A stretch of DNA of 48,051 bases from Lacticaseibacillus sharpeae JCM 1186 = DSM 20505 (GCF_001436225.1 NZ_AYYO01000023.1:1-48051); one strand, 5' to 3'; counted from the first letter of the stretch, positions 8,847 to 17,163 are shown. The notes: a model not told the origin generated them from the letters alone. Numbers and translations are program-made.

Positions 8847-9428
8847 ATGACAGAACTCGATGATATTTTTAATGCTATCAAAGCCGACCCGCAGAACGCG
8901 GAGTACACCGCACGTGGCGTTGATCCACTATATGCGGTGGACCCGGCGGCGAAGATTGTCCTGATTGGGCAGGCGCCCGGCATTCGAGCGGAGCAGTCCA
9001 AGATGTATTGGAATGACCCCAGTGGCGACCGACTGCGCGAGTGGATGGGCATTGACCGGGATACGTTCTACGACCCGAAGCAGGTGGCCATCATCCCGCT
9101 GGACTTTTACTACCCCGGGAAGGGCAAGAGCGGGGACTTGCCGCCGCGTAAGGGTTTTGCGGAGAAGTGGCACCCGCAACTGCTTGCAGCCTTGCCGAAC
9201 CTGCAGTTAACGGTGCTGATTGGGATGTACGCGCAGAAGTATTATCTGGGTAAGAACCGTAAGCGGACGCTCACCGACACCGTGCACGCATACCAAGAGT
9301 ACCTGCCCAAGTATTTCCCCCTCGTGCACCCATCGCCCCGGAACCAGCTGTGGATGAGCCGTAATCCGTGGTTTGCCGAAGACGTCCTGCCCGACTTCAA
9401 GCAGCGTGTCCACACGATTTTACAGTAA
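8847..9428 (+). CDS. Uracil-DNA glycosylase superfamily protein
   Basis: This is a 193-residue protein of the UDG fold, which removes uracil or related lesions from DNA in base excision repair. Motif 1 reads GQAPG (about residues 41-45) and motif 2 reads HPSPRN (about 160-165); both are typical of the COG1573-like uracil-DNA glycosylase families. The motif-1 Asp used by family 1 enzymes is absent, so activity on uracil is not assured. The start at 8847 follows GGAGG with a five-base gap. It lies in the accessory block between rplI and dnaB, just before an acetyltransferase gene on the same strand with a 45-bp gap. Confidence 0.8.
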   Translation: MTELDDIFNAIKADPQNAEYTARGVDPLYAVDPAAKIVLIGQAPGIRAEQSKMYWNDPSGDRLREWMGIDRDTFYDPKQVAIIPLDFYYPGKGKSGDLPPRKGFAEKWHPQLLAALPNLQLTVLIGMYAQKYYLGKNRKRTLTDTVHAYQEYLPKYFPLVHPSPRNQLWMSRNPWFAEDVLPDFKQRVHTILQ

Positions 9429-9473
9429 TAGCCAAACGCAACTAACTGATTAGCAAAAGAAACGGAGATTGAT

Positions 9474-10076
9474 ATGCGTCCCTTCATGGATATTTTGACC
9501 GACCCCAACGGTTACATTATTGATTACCACGACCAGGACCAGAGCCTGCAGCCCCACGCGCGGAACCTATGCTGGCAGCTGAACCAGATTGATCCGCTTG
9601 ACGATGCAGCGCGCCGGGCAGTATTGAATGAACTCTTCGGTACGCTCGCACCAACTGCGAACGTGCACTCGGGCTTCCAGTGTGACTACGGGGTGAACAT
9701 CCACGCGGACGCGGATGTCTTCATCAACTACAACGTCACCATGCTCGACACCTCGCCGATTAAGCTCGGCGCGGGTAGCCTGATTGGTCCGTACAGCGTG
9801 CTCGCCTGCCCGAACCACGCCTTGGATGTGGGGCAGCGCCGGTTCGGCATCTGTGCCTCCAAGCCGATTACCCTGGAACACGACGTCTGGCTAGGCGCGC
9901 ACGTTACCGTCGTTGGTGGCGTCACGATTGGCGCCGGCAGTGTCATTGGCGCCGGCAGCGTGGTCACCCACGACATTCCCGCGGGTGTGGTCGCGGTCGG
10001 TTCCCCCGCGAAGGTCGTCCGCAAGATTACCCCGGCGGACAAGATTCCGGATGCGGAATTAACGCCGCGCGACTAG
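9474..10076 (+). CDS. Maltose/galactoside O-acetyltransferase family enzyme (hexapeptide repeat)
   Basis: This enzyme uses acetyl-CoA to acetylate a sugar or related acceptor. An N-terminal Mac-type helical region (about residues 10-55) is followed by a left-handed beta-helix of hexapeptide repeats (NIHADADVFINYNV and, later, GGVTIGAGSVIGAGSVV), with the catalytic His in CPNHALD near residue 106. The 200-residue length fits LacA/Maa/NodL-type trimers. ACGGAG precedes the start. It probably forms a two-gene unit with the UDG-like gene and ends at a strong terminator. The true acceptor is unknown. Confidence 0.85.
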   Translation: MRPFMDILTDPNGYIIDYHDQDQSLQPHARNLCWQLNQIDPLDDAARRAVLNELFGTLAPTANVHSGFQCDYGVNIHADADVFINYNVTMLDTSPIKLGAGSLIGPYSVLACPNHALDVGQRRFGICASKPITLEHDVWLGAHVTVVGGVTIGAGSVIGAGSVVTHDIPAGVVAVGSPAKVVRKITPADKIPDAELTPRD

Positions 10077-10082
10077 AAGAAA

Positions 10083-10120
10083 GAGGCACCTGCTAACGGA
10101 TGGTTGGCAGGTGCCTTTTG
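10083..10120 (+). terminator. Terminator of the UDG/acetyltransferase unit
   Basis: The nine-base arms GGCACCTGC and GCAGGTGCC pair perfectly and are followed by TTTT. Confidence 0.85.
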
Positions 10121-10185
10121 ACGTCTACGCCCAAAATTCCCGACCAATCTGTTTGTTCTGGCCGGTCTTAATTTCTGCTACTTTA

Positions 10186-10259
10186 TGGTAGAATTTACTA
10201 AGCCGTGCACGTGCAGAATGCGTGCACATGAACCAGTCACCCGCACGCGTTGCGGGTCA
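10186..10259 (+). promoter_or_regulatory. dnaB promoter and hairpin-rich leader
   Basis: An extended -10 TGGTAGAAT (10186-10194) precedes a leader with two perfect small hairpins: arms GTGCAC/GTGCAC at about 10205-10228, and ACCCGC/GCGGGT at about 10240-10259. The ribosome binding site follows. No ligand class or control mechanism is recognised. Confidence 0.4.
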
Positions 10260-10278
10260 GTGCGAAGGAGGATCATCG

Positions 10279-11667
10279 ATGGACGAACCAATCAATAACC
10301 GGCAGATGCCGTTCAATAATGAAGCGGAACAAGCGGTTTTGGGGGGCATTCTGCTCAAGCCCGAGACCGTGGCGGATGCGCAGGAATACGTGACGGCCGA
10401 TGACTTCTACCGCCGTGCGCACCAGCTGATTTTCGCCGCGATGGAGGAAATCTCGGACCGCGACGACGCCATTGACGTGGTCACGGTACAGGAACAGCTG
10501 GAGAAGAACGACAGCCTGGAAGATGTTGGTGGGATTCCATACCTGATGGAACTCACTGATGCCGTGGCGATGGCCACCAACGTCAGCTACTACGCGCGGA
10601 TTGTGAAGCAGAAGGCCACGAGTCGGCGGCTGATCAACGCGGCCACCGAGATTGCGACCCGCGGCTTCGACGACAACGACGACCCGAACATCCAGCTGGA
10701 AGAAGCCGAAGAGCAGATTTCCCGCATCGGCCAGGGTGGCGGGAATGACTTCCGCAAGATTCGCGACGTGCTGGGCGACGCGATGAATAACATCGATGAA
10801 CTCATCAACCAGCACGAGGAAATCACGGGGCTGGCCACCGGTTTTGCCGACCTGGATAAGATGACCACCGGGTTCCACGAAGACGAAATGATTGTTATCG
10901 CCGCCCGTCCCGGGATGGGGAAGACTGCGTTCGCGCTGAACATCGCGCAGAACGTCGGGACCAAGACGGACAAGGCCGTTGCCATCTTCTCCCTCGAAAT
11001 GGGGGCGGAATCCCTGGTTAACCGGATGATTTGTAGCGAAGGTAACATCAACGCGAACCACCTGCGCACCGGGCAGCTGACGCCAGAAGAGATGCAGAAC
11101 CTCATCATCGCGATGGGGAGTCTGTCCAAAACGAACATCTACTTCGACGACACCCCGGGGATTCGCGTGGGGGAAATCCGGGCGAAGTGTCGCCGGCTGG
11201 CGCGCCAGCCGGATGTCGACCTCGGCCTGATTATCATCGACTACCTGCAGCTGATTGAAGGTAGTGGCCAGGAGAACCGGCAACAAGAAGTGTCCAACAT
11301 TTCCCGGCAACTGAAGAAGCTCGCCAAAGAACTGCACGTGCCCGTCATCGCGATGTCCCAGTTGTCACGTGGCGTGGAACAGCGTCAGGACAAGCGGCCC
11401 GTGCTGTCGGATATTCGTGAATCCGGGGCGATTGAACAGGATGCCGACATCGTGGCCTTCCTCTACCGTGAAGATTACTACCGGGACGAAGAGGGCGTCG
11501 ATGATGATGACGGCCCGAAGGAAGATCCAGAAGACCAGGACGTTGGGGAAATGGAAATCATCTTGGAGAAGAACCGTTCCGGGGCGCGCGGCACGGTTAA
11601 GTTGATGTTCGTGAAGTCACTGAACAAGTTCTCCTCCATCGCGTACCAAGGTGGTGCCCCGCACTAA
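10279..11667 (+). CDS. dnaB: Replicative DNA helicase DnaB (DnaC of Bacillus)
   Basis: This hexameric helicase unwinds DNA at the replication fork and interacts with primase. The N-terminal domain (NRQMPFNNEAEQAVLGGILL, about residues 9-110) is joined by a linker to a RecA-like motor with Walker A PGMGKTAFAL near residue 210, Walker B IIIDYLQLI, and later SQLSRGVEQR and SDIRESGAIEQDAD. The 462-residue length is standard. The start was set at 10279 after GAAGGAGG; the longer reading frame from 10222 has no ribosome binding site. A low-complexity acidic stretch (GVDDDDGPKEDPEDQD) lies near the C terminus. The usual neighbour rplI is displaced by 3.7 kb. Confidence 0.96.
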   Translation: MDEPINNRQMPFNNEAEQAVLGGILLKPETVADAQEYVTADDFYRRAHQLIFAAMEEISDRDDAIDVVTVQEQLEKNDSLEDVGGIPYLMELTDAVAMATNVSYYARIVKQKATSRRLINAATEIATRGFDDNDDPNIQLEEAEEQISRIGQGGGNDFRKIRDVLGDAMNNIDELINQHEEITGLATGFADLDKMTTGFHEDEMIVIAARPGMGKTAFALNIAQNVGTKTDKAVAIFSLEMGAESLVNRMICSEGNINANHLRTGQLTPEEMQNLIIAMGSLSKTNIYFDDTPGIRVGEIRAKCRRLARQPDVDLGLIIIDYLQLIEGSGQENRQQEVSNISRQLKKLAKELHVPVIAMSQLSRGVEQRQDKRPVLSDIRESGAIEQDADIVAFLYREDYYRDEEGVDDDDGPKEDPEDQDVGEMEIILEKNRSGARGTVKLMFVKSLNKFSSIAYQGGAPH

Positions 11668-11699
11668 GCCTTGGGCGCAGAAAGTAAATGAGGCAGTAA

Positions 11700-12866
11700 A
11701 TGGACGGAATTGTAATGAGCCTGGTAACGGCCCGCACGCAGCATCTATTAATTAATGTCTACCAGCACGATGTGGACGATTTCTATACCGGTTACGTGCA
11801 AGCCGTCGCCGACGACGGGGTGGTTTTGCGAACCTTTAGCGATGCCGGCCTCGCCGACGGTTTCGCGTTCGTGGCGCTGCGGGCGATTGACTCCATTGAA
11901 GTGGCCGGTGCCGACCTCGACAACATGGCCTACCGGATTGCGACCGCCGACGAGCTGCGGTTCCGCGCCACGCCGGCGGCACCGCTCGCCATGCCGCTAC
12001 ACGACGATAACCCGCTGCTGTACCAAGTCGCCGAGAACATGCGGCGGACGGGGCAGGCGGTGCTCTGTGTCACCATTGACGCTGAGAATTACCTGGAAGG
12101 GCAAATCGTGGCGGTGCACGAGGACAACCTGGAGTTATCCGTCTTCAATAAGTTCAATTACACCGACCGCCGTCGCATTCAGGTGGACTACTCAAGTCTG
12201 CAGGTGCTGGAATATGAGGGCTATGATTTGATGCTGGAGACCGCGCTGCTTGCTCAGCGGGCAACCCTCACGCACACGCCAACGCACCGGTACCCGAACA
12301 ACAACAACGCGGACAAGATTTTGCAGGCGGCTCAGCAAACGAACCAGCTCGTGGCGGTCCTTGCCCGGCAGAATTTCGAAAACTTCTACGTCGGCCGCGT
12401 TATCACCGTGAACCAGCAGTGGGCGGTCATTCGCCTCATCGACATGGCTGGGCAGTTCGGCGGGTACACCCTGCTGCGGGTCAGTGCGGTGCATTCCGTG
12501 ATTATCGCGTCCGATTACCTGACGACCATGGACTTTTATGAACGTTGGGGGCAGGCGCACAGCTTTATTCAGGTGCCAGTATTGAATCAGGAACGCGAAT
12601 TCGATGCGGACAGCGATTTGCTGGGTGATTTGCTCAGTGAAGGCGAAATCTTCGGCCGCGTTTACCGCGTTCGCGGCACCCAGGATAATGGCGTGGAGCC
12701 AATCATGGGCACGCCCAGTGCGGTAGATCAGGACAGCTTCACGATTATCCCGACCGGGGCCAACGCTGAAGCCGGACAGACTTTCCGTAACAGCGAGGTG
12801 CAGGCCCTGAGTTTCGGCAACGTCTACACGTTCTTGCAGGAGCGGTGGCTGAGCGACAAGGAGTAA
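11700..12866 (+). CDS. Hypothetical protein with tandem SH3/Sm-like beta repeats
   Basis: The 388-residue protein is not recognised. It is soluble and acidic, without a signal peptide or membrane segment. The same pattern recurs at least three times: a short [FY]xxGxV start, alternating hydrophobic beta strands and a closing V-hydrophobic strand. The starts are FYTGYVQAV near residue 27, YLEGQIVAV near 130 and FYVGRVITV near 230, and a fourth, more divergent copy begins EIFGRVYRV near 318. This suggests stacked small beta barrels. GAGG precedes the ATG. It lies 32 bp after dnaB, so it is probably co-transcribed with it, and it ends at a terminator before purA. A nucleic-acid or peptide-binding adaptor role is only a guess. 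Confidence 0.7.
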   Translation: MDGIVMSLVTARTQHLLINVYQHDVDDFYTGYVQAVADDGVVLRTFSDAGLADGFAFVALRAIDSIEVAGADLDNMAYRIATADELRFRATPAAPLAMPLHDDNPLLYQVAENMRRTGQAVLCVTIDAENYLEGQIVAVHEDNLELSVFNKFNYTDRRRIQVDYSSLQVLEYEGYDLMLETALLAQRATLTHTPTHRYPNNNNADKILQAAQQTNQLVAVLARQNFENFYVGRVITVNQQWAVIRLIDMAGQFGGYTLLRVSAVHSVIIASDYLTTMDFYERWGQAHSFIQVPVLNQEREFDADSDLLGDLLSEGEIFGRVYRVRGTQDNGVEPIMGTPSAVDQDSFTIIPTGANAEAGQTFRNSEVQALSFGNVYTFLQERWLSDKE

Positions 12867-12872
12867 TCCCAA

Positions 12873-12907
12873 GTGGGAATCGCCGGTAGTGGTGATTCCC
12901 ATTTTTA
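12873..12907 (+). terminator. Terminator of the dnaB unit
   Basis: The eight-base arms TGGGAATC and GATTCCCA are followed by five T, between the beta-repeat gene and the purA promoter region. Confidence 0.8.
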
Positions 12908-12967
12908 GTGGGCGCCGGGCATGTTTCACGTGTGACATAATTGCCTTAGGTTAGCGTTTTTGCAGCT

Positions 12968-12980
12968 AATGTTCGGGTTT
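12968..12980 (-). promoter_or_regulatory. PurBox-like PurR site, distal
   Basis: Read on the minus strand the site is AAACCCGAACATT, twelve of thirteen positions of the Gram-positive PurBox AWWWCCGAACWWT. It lies about 60 bp upstream of the purA -35. Confidence 0.7.
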
Positions 12981-13021
12981 TACCCCCACAAAAGGGGTAG
13001 GCACCCCCAATTGTTCCCACG

Positions 13022-13056
13022 AAAACCGGATTAACCCTTGCTGATTGTTCGGGTTA
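13022..13056. promoter_or_regulatory. PurBox pair (PurR operator) at the purA promoter
   Basis: A forward box AAAACCGGATTAA (10 of 13 matches) at 13022-13034 faces a reverse box, TAACCCGAACAAT on the minus strand (11 of 13), at 13044-13056. The two CGAA-type cores are inverted and 17 bases apart, the geometry reported for paired PurR boxes in Bacillus subtilis. The pair overlaps the predicted purA promoter. Confidence 0.7.
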
Positions 13057-13066
13057 TTGATATTAT
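13038..13066 (+). promoter_or_regulatory. Predicted purA promoter
   Basis: The -35 TTGCTG (13038-13043) and -10 TATTAT (13061-13066) are 17 bp apart, with one PurBox filling the spacer. Confidence 0.55.
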
Positions 13067-13111
13067 TGTTAAGGTTTTTGAAACGCATCTCCAGGAAGGG
13101 GTATTTTAATT

Positions 13112-14401
13112 ATGGGTACAGTAGTTATCGTTGGTACACAGTGGGGCGACGAAGGTAAGGGGAAGATCGTTGACTTCCTGAGCCAGGGCGCGAACGTCAT
13201 CGCCCGTTACCAGGGGGGCGACAATGCGGGCCACACCATTCACGCGAACGGTCAGGTCTACAAGTTGCGCCTGGTTCCATCCGGGATTCTGTACCCAGAC
13301 AAGCTATCCGTTGTCGGTAACGGGGTCGTGGTGAACCCGAAGAGCCTCGTTGCTGAACTCGCGCGGCTTAAGGAACAGGGCGTGGCAAGTGCTAACCTGC
13401 GCATCAGCGACCGCGCCCAGGTCATCCTGCCGTACCACATCGCCCTCGACAAGTTGCAGGAAGCAGCCAAGGGTGACGGTAAGATTGGGACCACCGGCCG
13501 CGGTATCGGCCCTGCCTACATGGACAAGGCCGGCCGGGTTGGGATTCGCTTCTGTGACCTCCTGGAAAAAGACACATTCGAACGCAAGCTGCGTGCCAAC
13601 TTGGCAGAAAAGAACGTGCTGTTCACCAAGATTTACGGTGCCGAACCAATGCAGTTCGACGACATCTTCGAAGAATACTACGCATACGGGCAGCAGCTCG
13701 CGCAGTTCGTGGTCGACACCTCGGTGCTGCTCAACGACACTGTGGATGACGGCGGCAACGTCTTGTTCGAAGGCGCCCAGGGCATCATGCTCGACATCGA
13801 CCAGGGAACCTACCCATTCGTGACGTCCAGTAACCCTGCTGGTGGGGTATCCACCGGTTCCGGTCTCGGTGCTTCCCGTGTGAGTCGCGTCGTTGGGGTC
13901 ACCAAGGCGTACACCTCCCGAGTTGGGGATGGCCCATTCCCAACTGAATTGAACAACGAAACCGGCGACTTCATCCGCAACGCCGGCCACGAATTCGGGA
14001 CGGTTACCGGCCGTCCACGCCGCATTGGCTGGCTCGACACCGTGGTGGTTAACCACGCCAAGCGCGTTGCCGGGGTGACGGACATCTGCTTGAACTCTGT
14101 GGATGTGCTCACTGGCCTCGACACCATCAAGATTTGCAAGGCGTACAAGAAGGCTAACGGCGAGATCATCACCCGCTTCCCCGCATCGCTCAAGGAACTG
14201 GCTGAATGCGAACCAGTTTACGAAGAAATGCCTGGTTGGTCCGATGACATCACCGGTGCGAAGTCCCTTGCTGACCTGCCCGCCGCAGCGCAGCACTACA
14301 TCCAGCGCATCACCGAACTCGTTGGTGCTGACCTGCTCACGTTCGGGGTTGGCCCGGACCGCGATCAGACCAACGTGCTCGAAGACGTTTGGGCCAAATA
14401 A
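13112..14401 (+). CDS. purA: Adenylosuccinate synthetase
   Basis: PurA joins IMP and aspartate using GTP to form adenylosuccinate, the first committed step to AMP. The N-terminal GTP-binding loop [11 protein letters not shown] (about residues 11-21) and the IMP/aspartate motifs GGDNAGHT (about 37-44), [13 protein letters not shown] near 127 and [14 protein letters not shown] near 297 are all present. The 429 residues match the family. AGGAAGGGG precedes the ATG. The gene is monocistronic, with PurR-type boxes and a promoter upstream and a terminator downstream, so control by purine supply (PurR) is expected. Confidence 0.98.
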   Translation: MGTVVIVGTQWGDEGKGKIVDFLSQGANVIARYQGGDNAGHTIHANGQVYKLRLVPSGILYPDKLSVVGNGVVVNPKSLVAELARLKEQGVASANLRISDRAQVILPYHIALDKLQEAAKGDGKIGTTGRGIGPAYMDKAGRVGIRFCDLLEKDTFERKLRANLAEKNVLFTKIYGAEPMQFDDIFEEYYAYGQQLAQFVVDTSVLLNDTVDDGGNVLFEGAQGIMLDIDQGTYPFVTSSNPAGGVSTGSGLGASRVSRVVGVTKAYTSRVGDGPFPTELNNETGDFIRNAGHEFGTVTGRPRRIGWLDTVVVNHAKRVAGVTDICLNSVDVLTGLDTIKICKAYKKANGEIITRFPASLKELAECEPVYEEMPGWSDDITGAKSLADLPAAAQHYIQRITELVGADLLTFGVGPDRDQTNVLEDVWAK

Positions 14402-14407
14402 ACCATT

Positions 14408-14442
14408 AAAAAAATCTCGCCGCGATGGGCGAGATTTTTTTG
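14408..14442 (+). terminator. Terminator between purA and the converging blaR1-like gene
   Basis: The arms AATCTCGCC and GGGCGAGATT are flanked by A and T runs. The element can serve both convergent genes. Confidence 0.88.
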
Positions 14443-14461
14443 TGCGCTTGGCCAACACAGT

Positions 14462-15613
14462 TTATTTCTTGAAGTGCACTGCCGGAATATGCTTAACGAT
14501 GGGCATGCCGCCGAGCGATTCGGCGTGCGGATTATCGACAAGGCCTTGCAGCTTGCCGGCGTGCCAGAGGTAGTATTTGCCGTCGTGCGCGAGGATTTTG
14601 TCCTTCTGCGGATTGATTTCGAATGTGCCCTTGGCGTCTTCGGGATTAATGGAGTCGGGCTCGAAGATGATTGAGGTGGCCATGAGTGGCACGAAGATGA
14701 TGAGTGCGAGGATAATCCGGTTAGTGCGCTTGACGGTCCGCCCGGTGAGCAGGAACTTGATGCGGTGGGTCAGCGTTGGTTTCTCGAACATGGTGAACTG
14801 GGGGAGCAGGGCCGCTGACAGTGCGGGGGCGACCGCTACTTTTGGCGCGGCTTGCAGCTGCTTAGTTACGGTGACGAGGCTCTGCGTGTAACCGAGGTAG
14901 GTGTCCTTATCGACATTTTGGACGACCTGGTTATCCACGCGCATTTCGATAATCATGTTGGCCTGGCGCCGGAAAATGTACATGATGGGGAACCACCAGT
15001 AGACGCACACGAGTAAGCTGACGAGGTACTTCAAGAAGACATCGTGATTTTTGATGTGCTGCAGCTCGTGGTGCATGATGTAGGTCAGCGTCTGCGGAGC
15101 AAGGTCAACGGCGGGGATGATGAGCTTGGGTCTGCGCAGGCCAGAGACGAACGGGGACGCCACCCCGGGTAGCCGGTAAATAGTCACGTTCGCGGGGATG
15201 GCGACGTGCTCGGTGAGCTCAAGTTCGTGCTTGGCCACCCGCGGAAGTGTTCCTAGCGCGCGATTCAGGTGGTAACCCTGCCAGAGCAAACGGCTGAGCA
15301 TGGCCAGGAATCCAACCAGCCAGACTACCCCGATGATGATAAACCAGGTGACCTGGAAGTGGCCGAGACTAAAGCGCGGGTGGGCCAGGAAGCCGTATAC
15401 TGCCGGCAAGATGTGGTGCGAGGAGATGGTGTAGGTGCCGAAATACTCGGCGGGCACCAGCAGTCGCAGCAGGACAATCACCGCAAAAGTGGCGATGAAG
15501 TCGATACGAAAAACCCCGTACGCCTTGGTGCGGGCAATGAGCAGCTGCAAGATCCCCACGAGGATACTAGCAATGATTAACGAAATAATAATTGAAGAAA
15601 CCGAAATGTCCAT
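14462..15613 (-). CDS. M56 (BlaR1/MecR1-type) membrane metallopeptidase
   Basis: This is a sensor-transducer of the BlaR1 family, which cleaves or triggers loss of its BlaI partner. The 383-residue protein has N-terminal membrane helices, a cytoplasmic zinc-protease domain with HHELQHIKNHD near residue 181, and a last helix near 290-310. The extracellular tail is only about 65 residues, so the penicillin-binding sensor domain of true BlaR1 is missing. The start at 15613 follows a weak AGGGGTTAGGG; the longer frame adds 15 residues. The BlaI-like gene lies 950 bp upstream on the same strand, with a VanZ-like gene between them on the other strand. The signal it senses is unknown. Confidence 0.85.
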   Translation of the reverse strand: MDISVSSIIISLIIASILVGILQLLIARTKAYGVFRIDFIATFAVIVLLRLLVPAEYFGTYTISSHHILPAVYGFLAHPRFSLGHFQVTWFIIIGVVWLVGFLAMLSRLLWQGYHLNRALGTLPRVAKHELELTEHVAIPANVTIYRLPGVASPFVSGLRRPKLIIPAVDLAPQTLTYIMHHELQHIKNHDVFLKYLVSLLVCVYWWFPIMYIFRRQANMIIEMRVDNQVVQNVDKDTYLGYTQSLVTVTKQLQAAPKVAVAPALSAALLPQFTMFEKPTLTHRIKFLLTGRTVKRTNRIILALIIFVPLMATSIIFEPDSINPEDAKGTFEINPQKDKILAHDGKYYLWHAGKLQGLVDNPHAESLGGMPIVKHIPAVHFKK

Positions 15614-15633
15614 GACCCTAACCCCTACGTGCA

Positions 15634-15664
15634 TAGCATTAATGTTTCTAGCATACATTAATGC
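15634..15664. promoter_or_regulatory. Repeated GCATTAATG motifs upstream of the blaR1-like gene
   Basis: Near-palindromes GCATTAATGT (15636-15645) and ACATTAATGC (15655-15664) are repeated at a 19-bp step just before the gene. A minus-strand -10 TATGCT lies between them. The rest of the 320-bp interval up to the VanZ-like gene shows no other gene that can be supported. They could be sites for the BlaI-like repressor; this is inferred. Confidence 0.35.
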
Positions 15665-15933
15665 GGCGGTCTTGGCGAATTTGACGAGTTTTTTAATCTT
15701 CCTCCGTCGGCTGCTGGGGTGACGGGATTATTTGCACTTTTTTACTGGTGCTTCCAGTTAGCTATCAGGCTGGACAAAAGCCGCGGCGGTAGGGATTACT
15801 GGCTGCGTTGCGGCGTTGCATCTAGCTTAGTGCGGATTTGTGTTATTAAAATAAAAATATATTGTCGTTCCGCCAAAATGGCATTAAGGTTAGGGTATTG
15901 GGCAGGGTTGGCCCGATATTTTGGAGGGTAGAA

Positions 15934-16515
15934 ATGATGAATACAGCGGTGAATGAGCAGCTACAACTCTACGGTGAGCTGAACGGCGCGCTGCCAGTGC
16001 TGGTGGCGATAGTGATTGCGATAATTGTTGTGGCGGCCCAAGCATGGCGGCACACGGTGCGGCCACAAACGGCGGCGCAGGTGGCAATGATCCTGTACGT
16101 GGGCGTGCTGGTCGGCATCACGCTTTTTCCCGTTAACTTATATTCCCCGAGCAATGTCATGAGCAAGCTGCCATTCGGCTTGCAGGGGCCATACATTAAC
16201 GTCAATCTAGCTGATATTCGCAACTACACGCCGGTACAAGTGTACGGCAACGTGCTGCTATTCATGCCGCTCGGGTTCCTCGCGGGGCTCATCAGCAAGA
16301 AGTACGCACAGTTCGCGCCGAACCTGGCCCTGATTGTGGGCACGACGCTCATGATTGAAGCGGCGCAGTTCATCATGTGTTACTTCTACCTGGGCAACCG
16401 GACAACGGACGTCGTGGATTTAGTCACCAACACGCTTGGCGGCATCGCGGGTTTCCTGGTGCTCAAGCTGGTGCAGTGGTTAATCCCGCATGCAGTTGCG
16501 CGGGTGCAGGAATAG
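15934..16515 (+). CDS. VanZ-like family membrane protein
   Basis: This is a 193-residue protein of the VanZ/TeaZ family, small polytopic proteins that in some clusters give low-level teicoplanin resistance and are otherwise of uncertain function. The family signature appears as NVLLFMPLGF near residue 105, and as E-Q then NRTTDVVDLVTNTLGG near 150-165. Four to five membrane segments are visible. GGAGG lies six bases before ATG 15934. The gene runs opposite to blaI and blaR1 and sits between them; with a BlaI/BlaR1 pair around it, a cell-wall stress role is plausible. Confidence 0.82.
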   Translation: MMNTAVNEQLQLYGELNGALPVLVAIVIAIIVVAAQAWRHTVRPQTAAQVAMILYVGVLVGITLFPVNLYSPSNVMSKLPFGLQGPYINVNLADIRNYTPVQVYGNVLLFMPLGFLAGLISKKYAQFAPNLALIVGTTLMIEAAQFIMCYFYLGNRTTDVVDLVTNTLGGIAGFLVLKLVQWLIPHAVARVQE

Positions 16516-16524
16516 TTGGGCAAA

Positions 16525-16560
16525 ACAAAACGCCTCACCGATTGCGGTGGGGCGTTTGCT
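16525..16560. terminator. Bidirectional terminator between the VanZ-like and blaI-like genes
   Basis: The arms AAACGCCTCACCG and CGGTGGGGCGTTT form a near-perfect hairpin between two converging genes. Confidence 0.75.
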
Positions 16561-16561
16561 G

Positions 16562-16915
16562 TTACTTCTGTTCGTCAATCAACTTCGCCAAATCCTGTAA
16601 GTCGTCTTTTTCAGCGTCGCGGCTGATGAAGTTTGCTGCGAGGGCCTTCAAGGCGGACTTGGAGATGAGGGTGGCGTAGTAGTCTTCCTCGGTGATGTTG
16701 GCCACGTATTCACGGGTCAGCACGGTGCCACTGTAACCGATGTGTTCAACGCGAATGAACTCGCCCTTCAGCAACTTGCGCAGGACGGACTGGACGGTAT
16801 TCATGCTGATGTCAGTCTTGGCTGCGACCTGGTTGGCGGCGAGGGGTTCATCGGAGTCCCAGAGCACGTGGAGAATATCTTCTTCGCGGCGGGTGATTTT
16901 GATTTTGCGTGTCAT
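16562..16915 (-). CDS. BlaI/MecI/CopY-family transcriptional repressor
   Basis: This is a 117-residue winged-helix repressor. The N terminus KITRREEDILHVLWDSDEP and NTVQSVLRKLLKGEFI are the DNA-binding fold of BlaI/CopY proteins, and the C-terminal helices form the dimer domain that a BlaR1-type protease would inactivate. No CopY-type CxC metal motif is present, which favours the BlaI branch. The start at 16915 follows GAGGAAG; an upstream in-frame ATG at 16945 overlaps the promoter -10 and is unlikely. A dyad TGTATACA overlaps the -10, so autorepression is likely. Confidence 0.9.
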   Translation of the reverse strand: MTRKIKITRREEDILHVLWDSDEPLAANQVAAKTDISMNTVQSVLRKLLKGEFIRVEHIGYSGTVLTREYVANITEEDYYATLISKSALKALAANFISRDAEKDDLQDLAKLIDEQK

Positions 16916-16937
16916 TATTCGTACTTCCTCGTTTAAT

Positions 16938-16967
16938 GTATACACATATTATAATACACGATGTCAA
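16938..16967 (-). promoter_or_regulatory. Promoter and likely BlaI operator of the blaI-like gene
   Basis: A perfect -35 TTGACA (16967-16962) is 17 bp from a -10 TGTATA (16944-16939) on the minus strand. The palindrome TGTATACA (16938-16945) covers the -10. BlaI/MecI/CopY repressors bind TACA/TGTA dyads, so this is the expected operator. Confidence 0.6.
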
Positions 16968-17163
16968 AAAAACAATAGACAGCCATAATTGCGTCCTATC
17001 ACGATAATTGCATATAAGAATTTTCTGGGCGTGTGATGGTGGTATAAATATATTAATGCCAATTGTTATTCATAAAATTCAATTAGCATTTTACAATAAA
17101 AAAAATATTGCAATCCGGCGAAATCAGTCGTACCATGGTATTCGAGGTTGGCTTATCAAATCG

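Noticed and set aside
10273-11337. A 354-codon minus-strand frame inside dnaB, and similar long antisense frames inside gdpP, purA and the ligase gene
   Set aside because: They are shadows of high-GC coding genes: no ribosome binding sites, unnatural compositions rich in His, Val and Arg, and complete overlap with clear homologues.
15719-15931. A 70-codon plus-strand frame upstream of the VanZ-like gene
   Set aside because: It has no ribosome binding site or family pattern, and it overlaps the expected promoter region of the VanZ-like gene.
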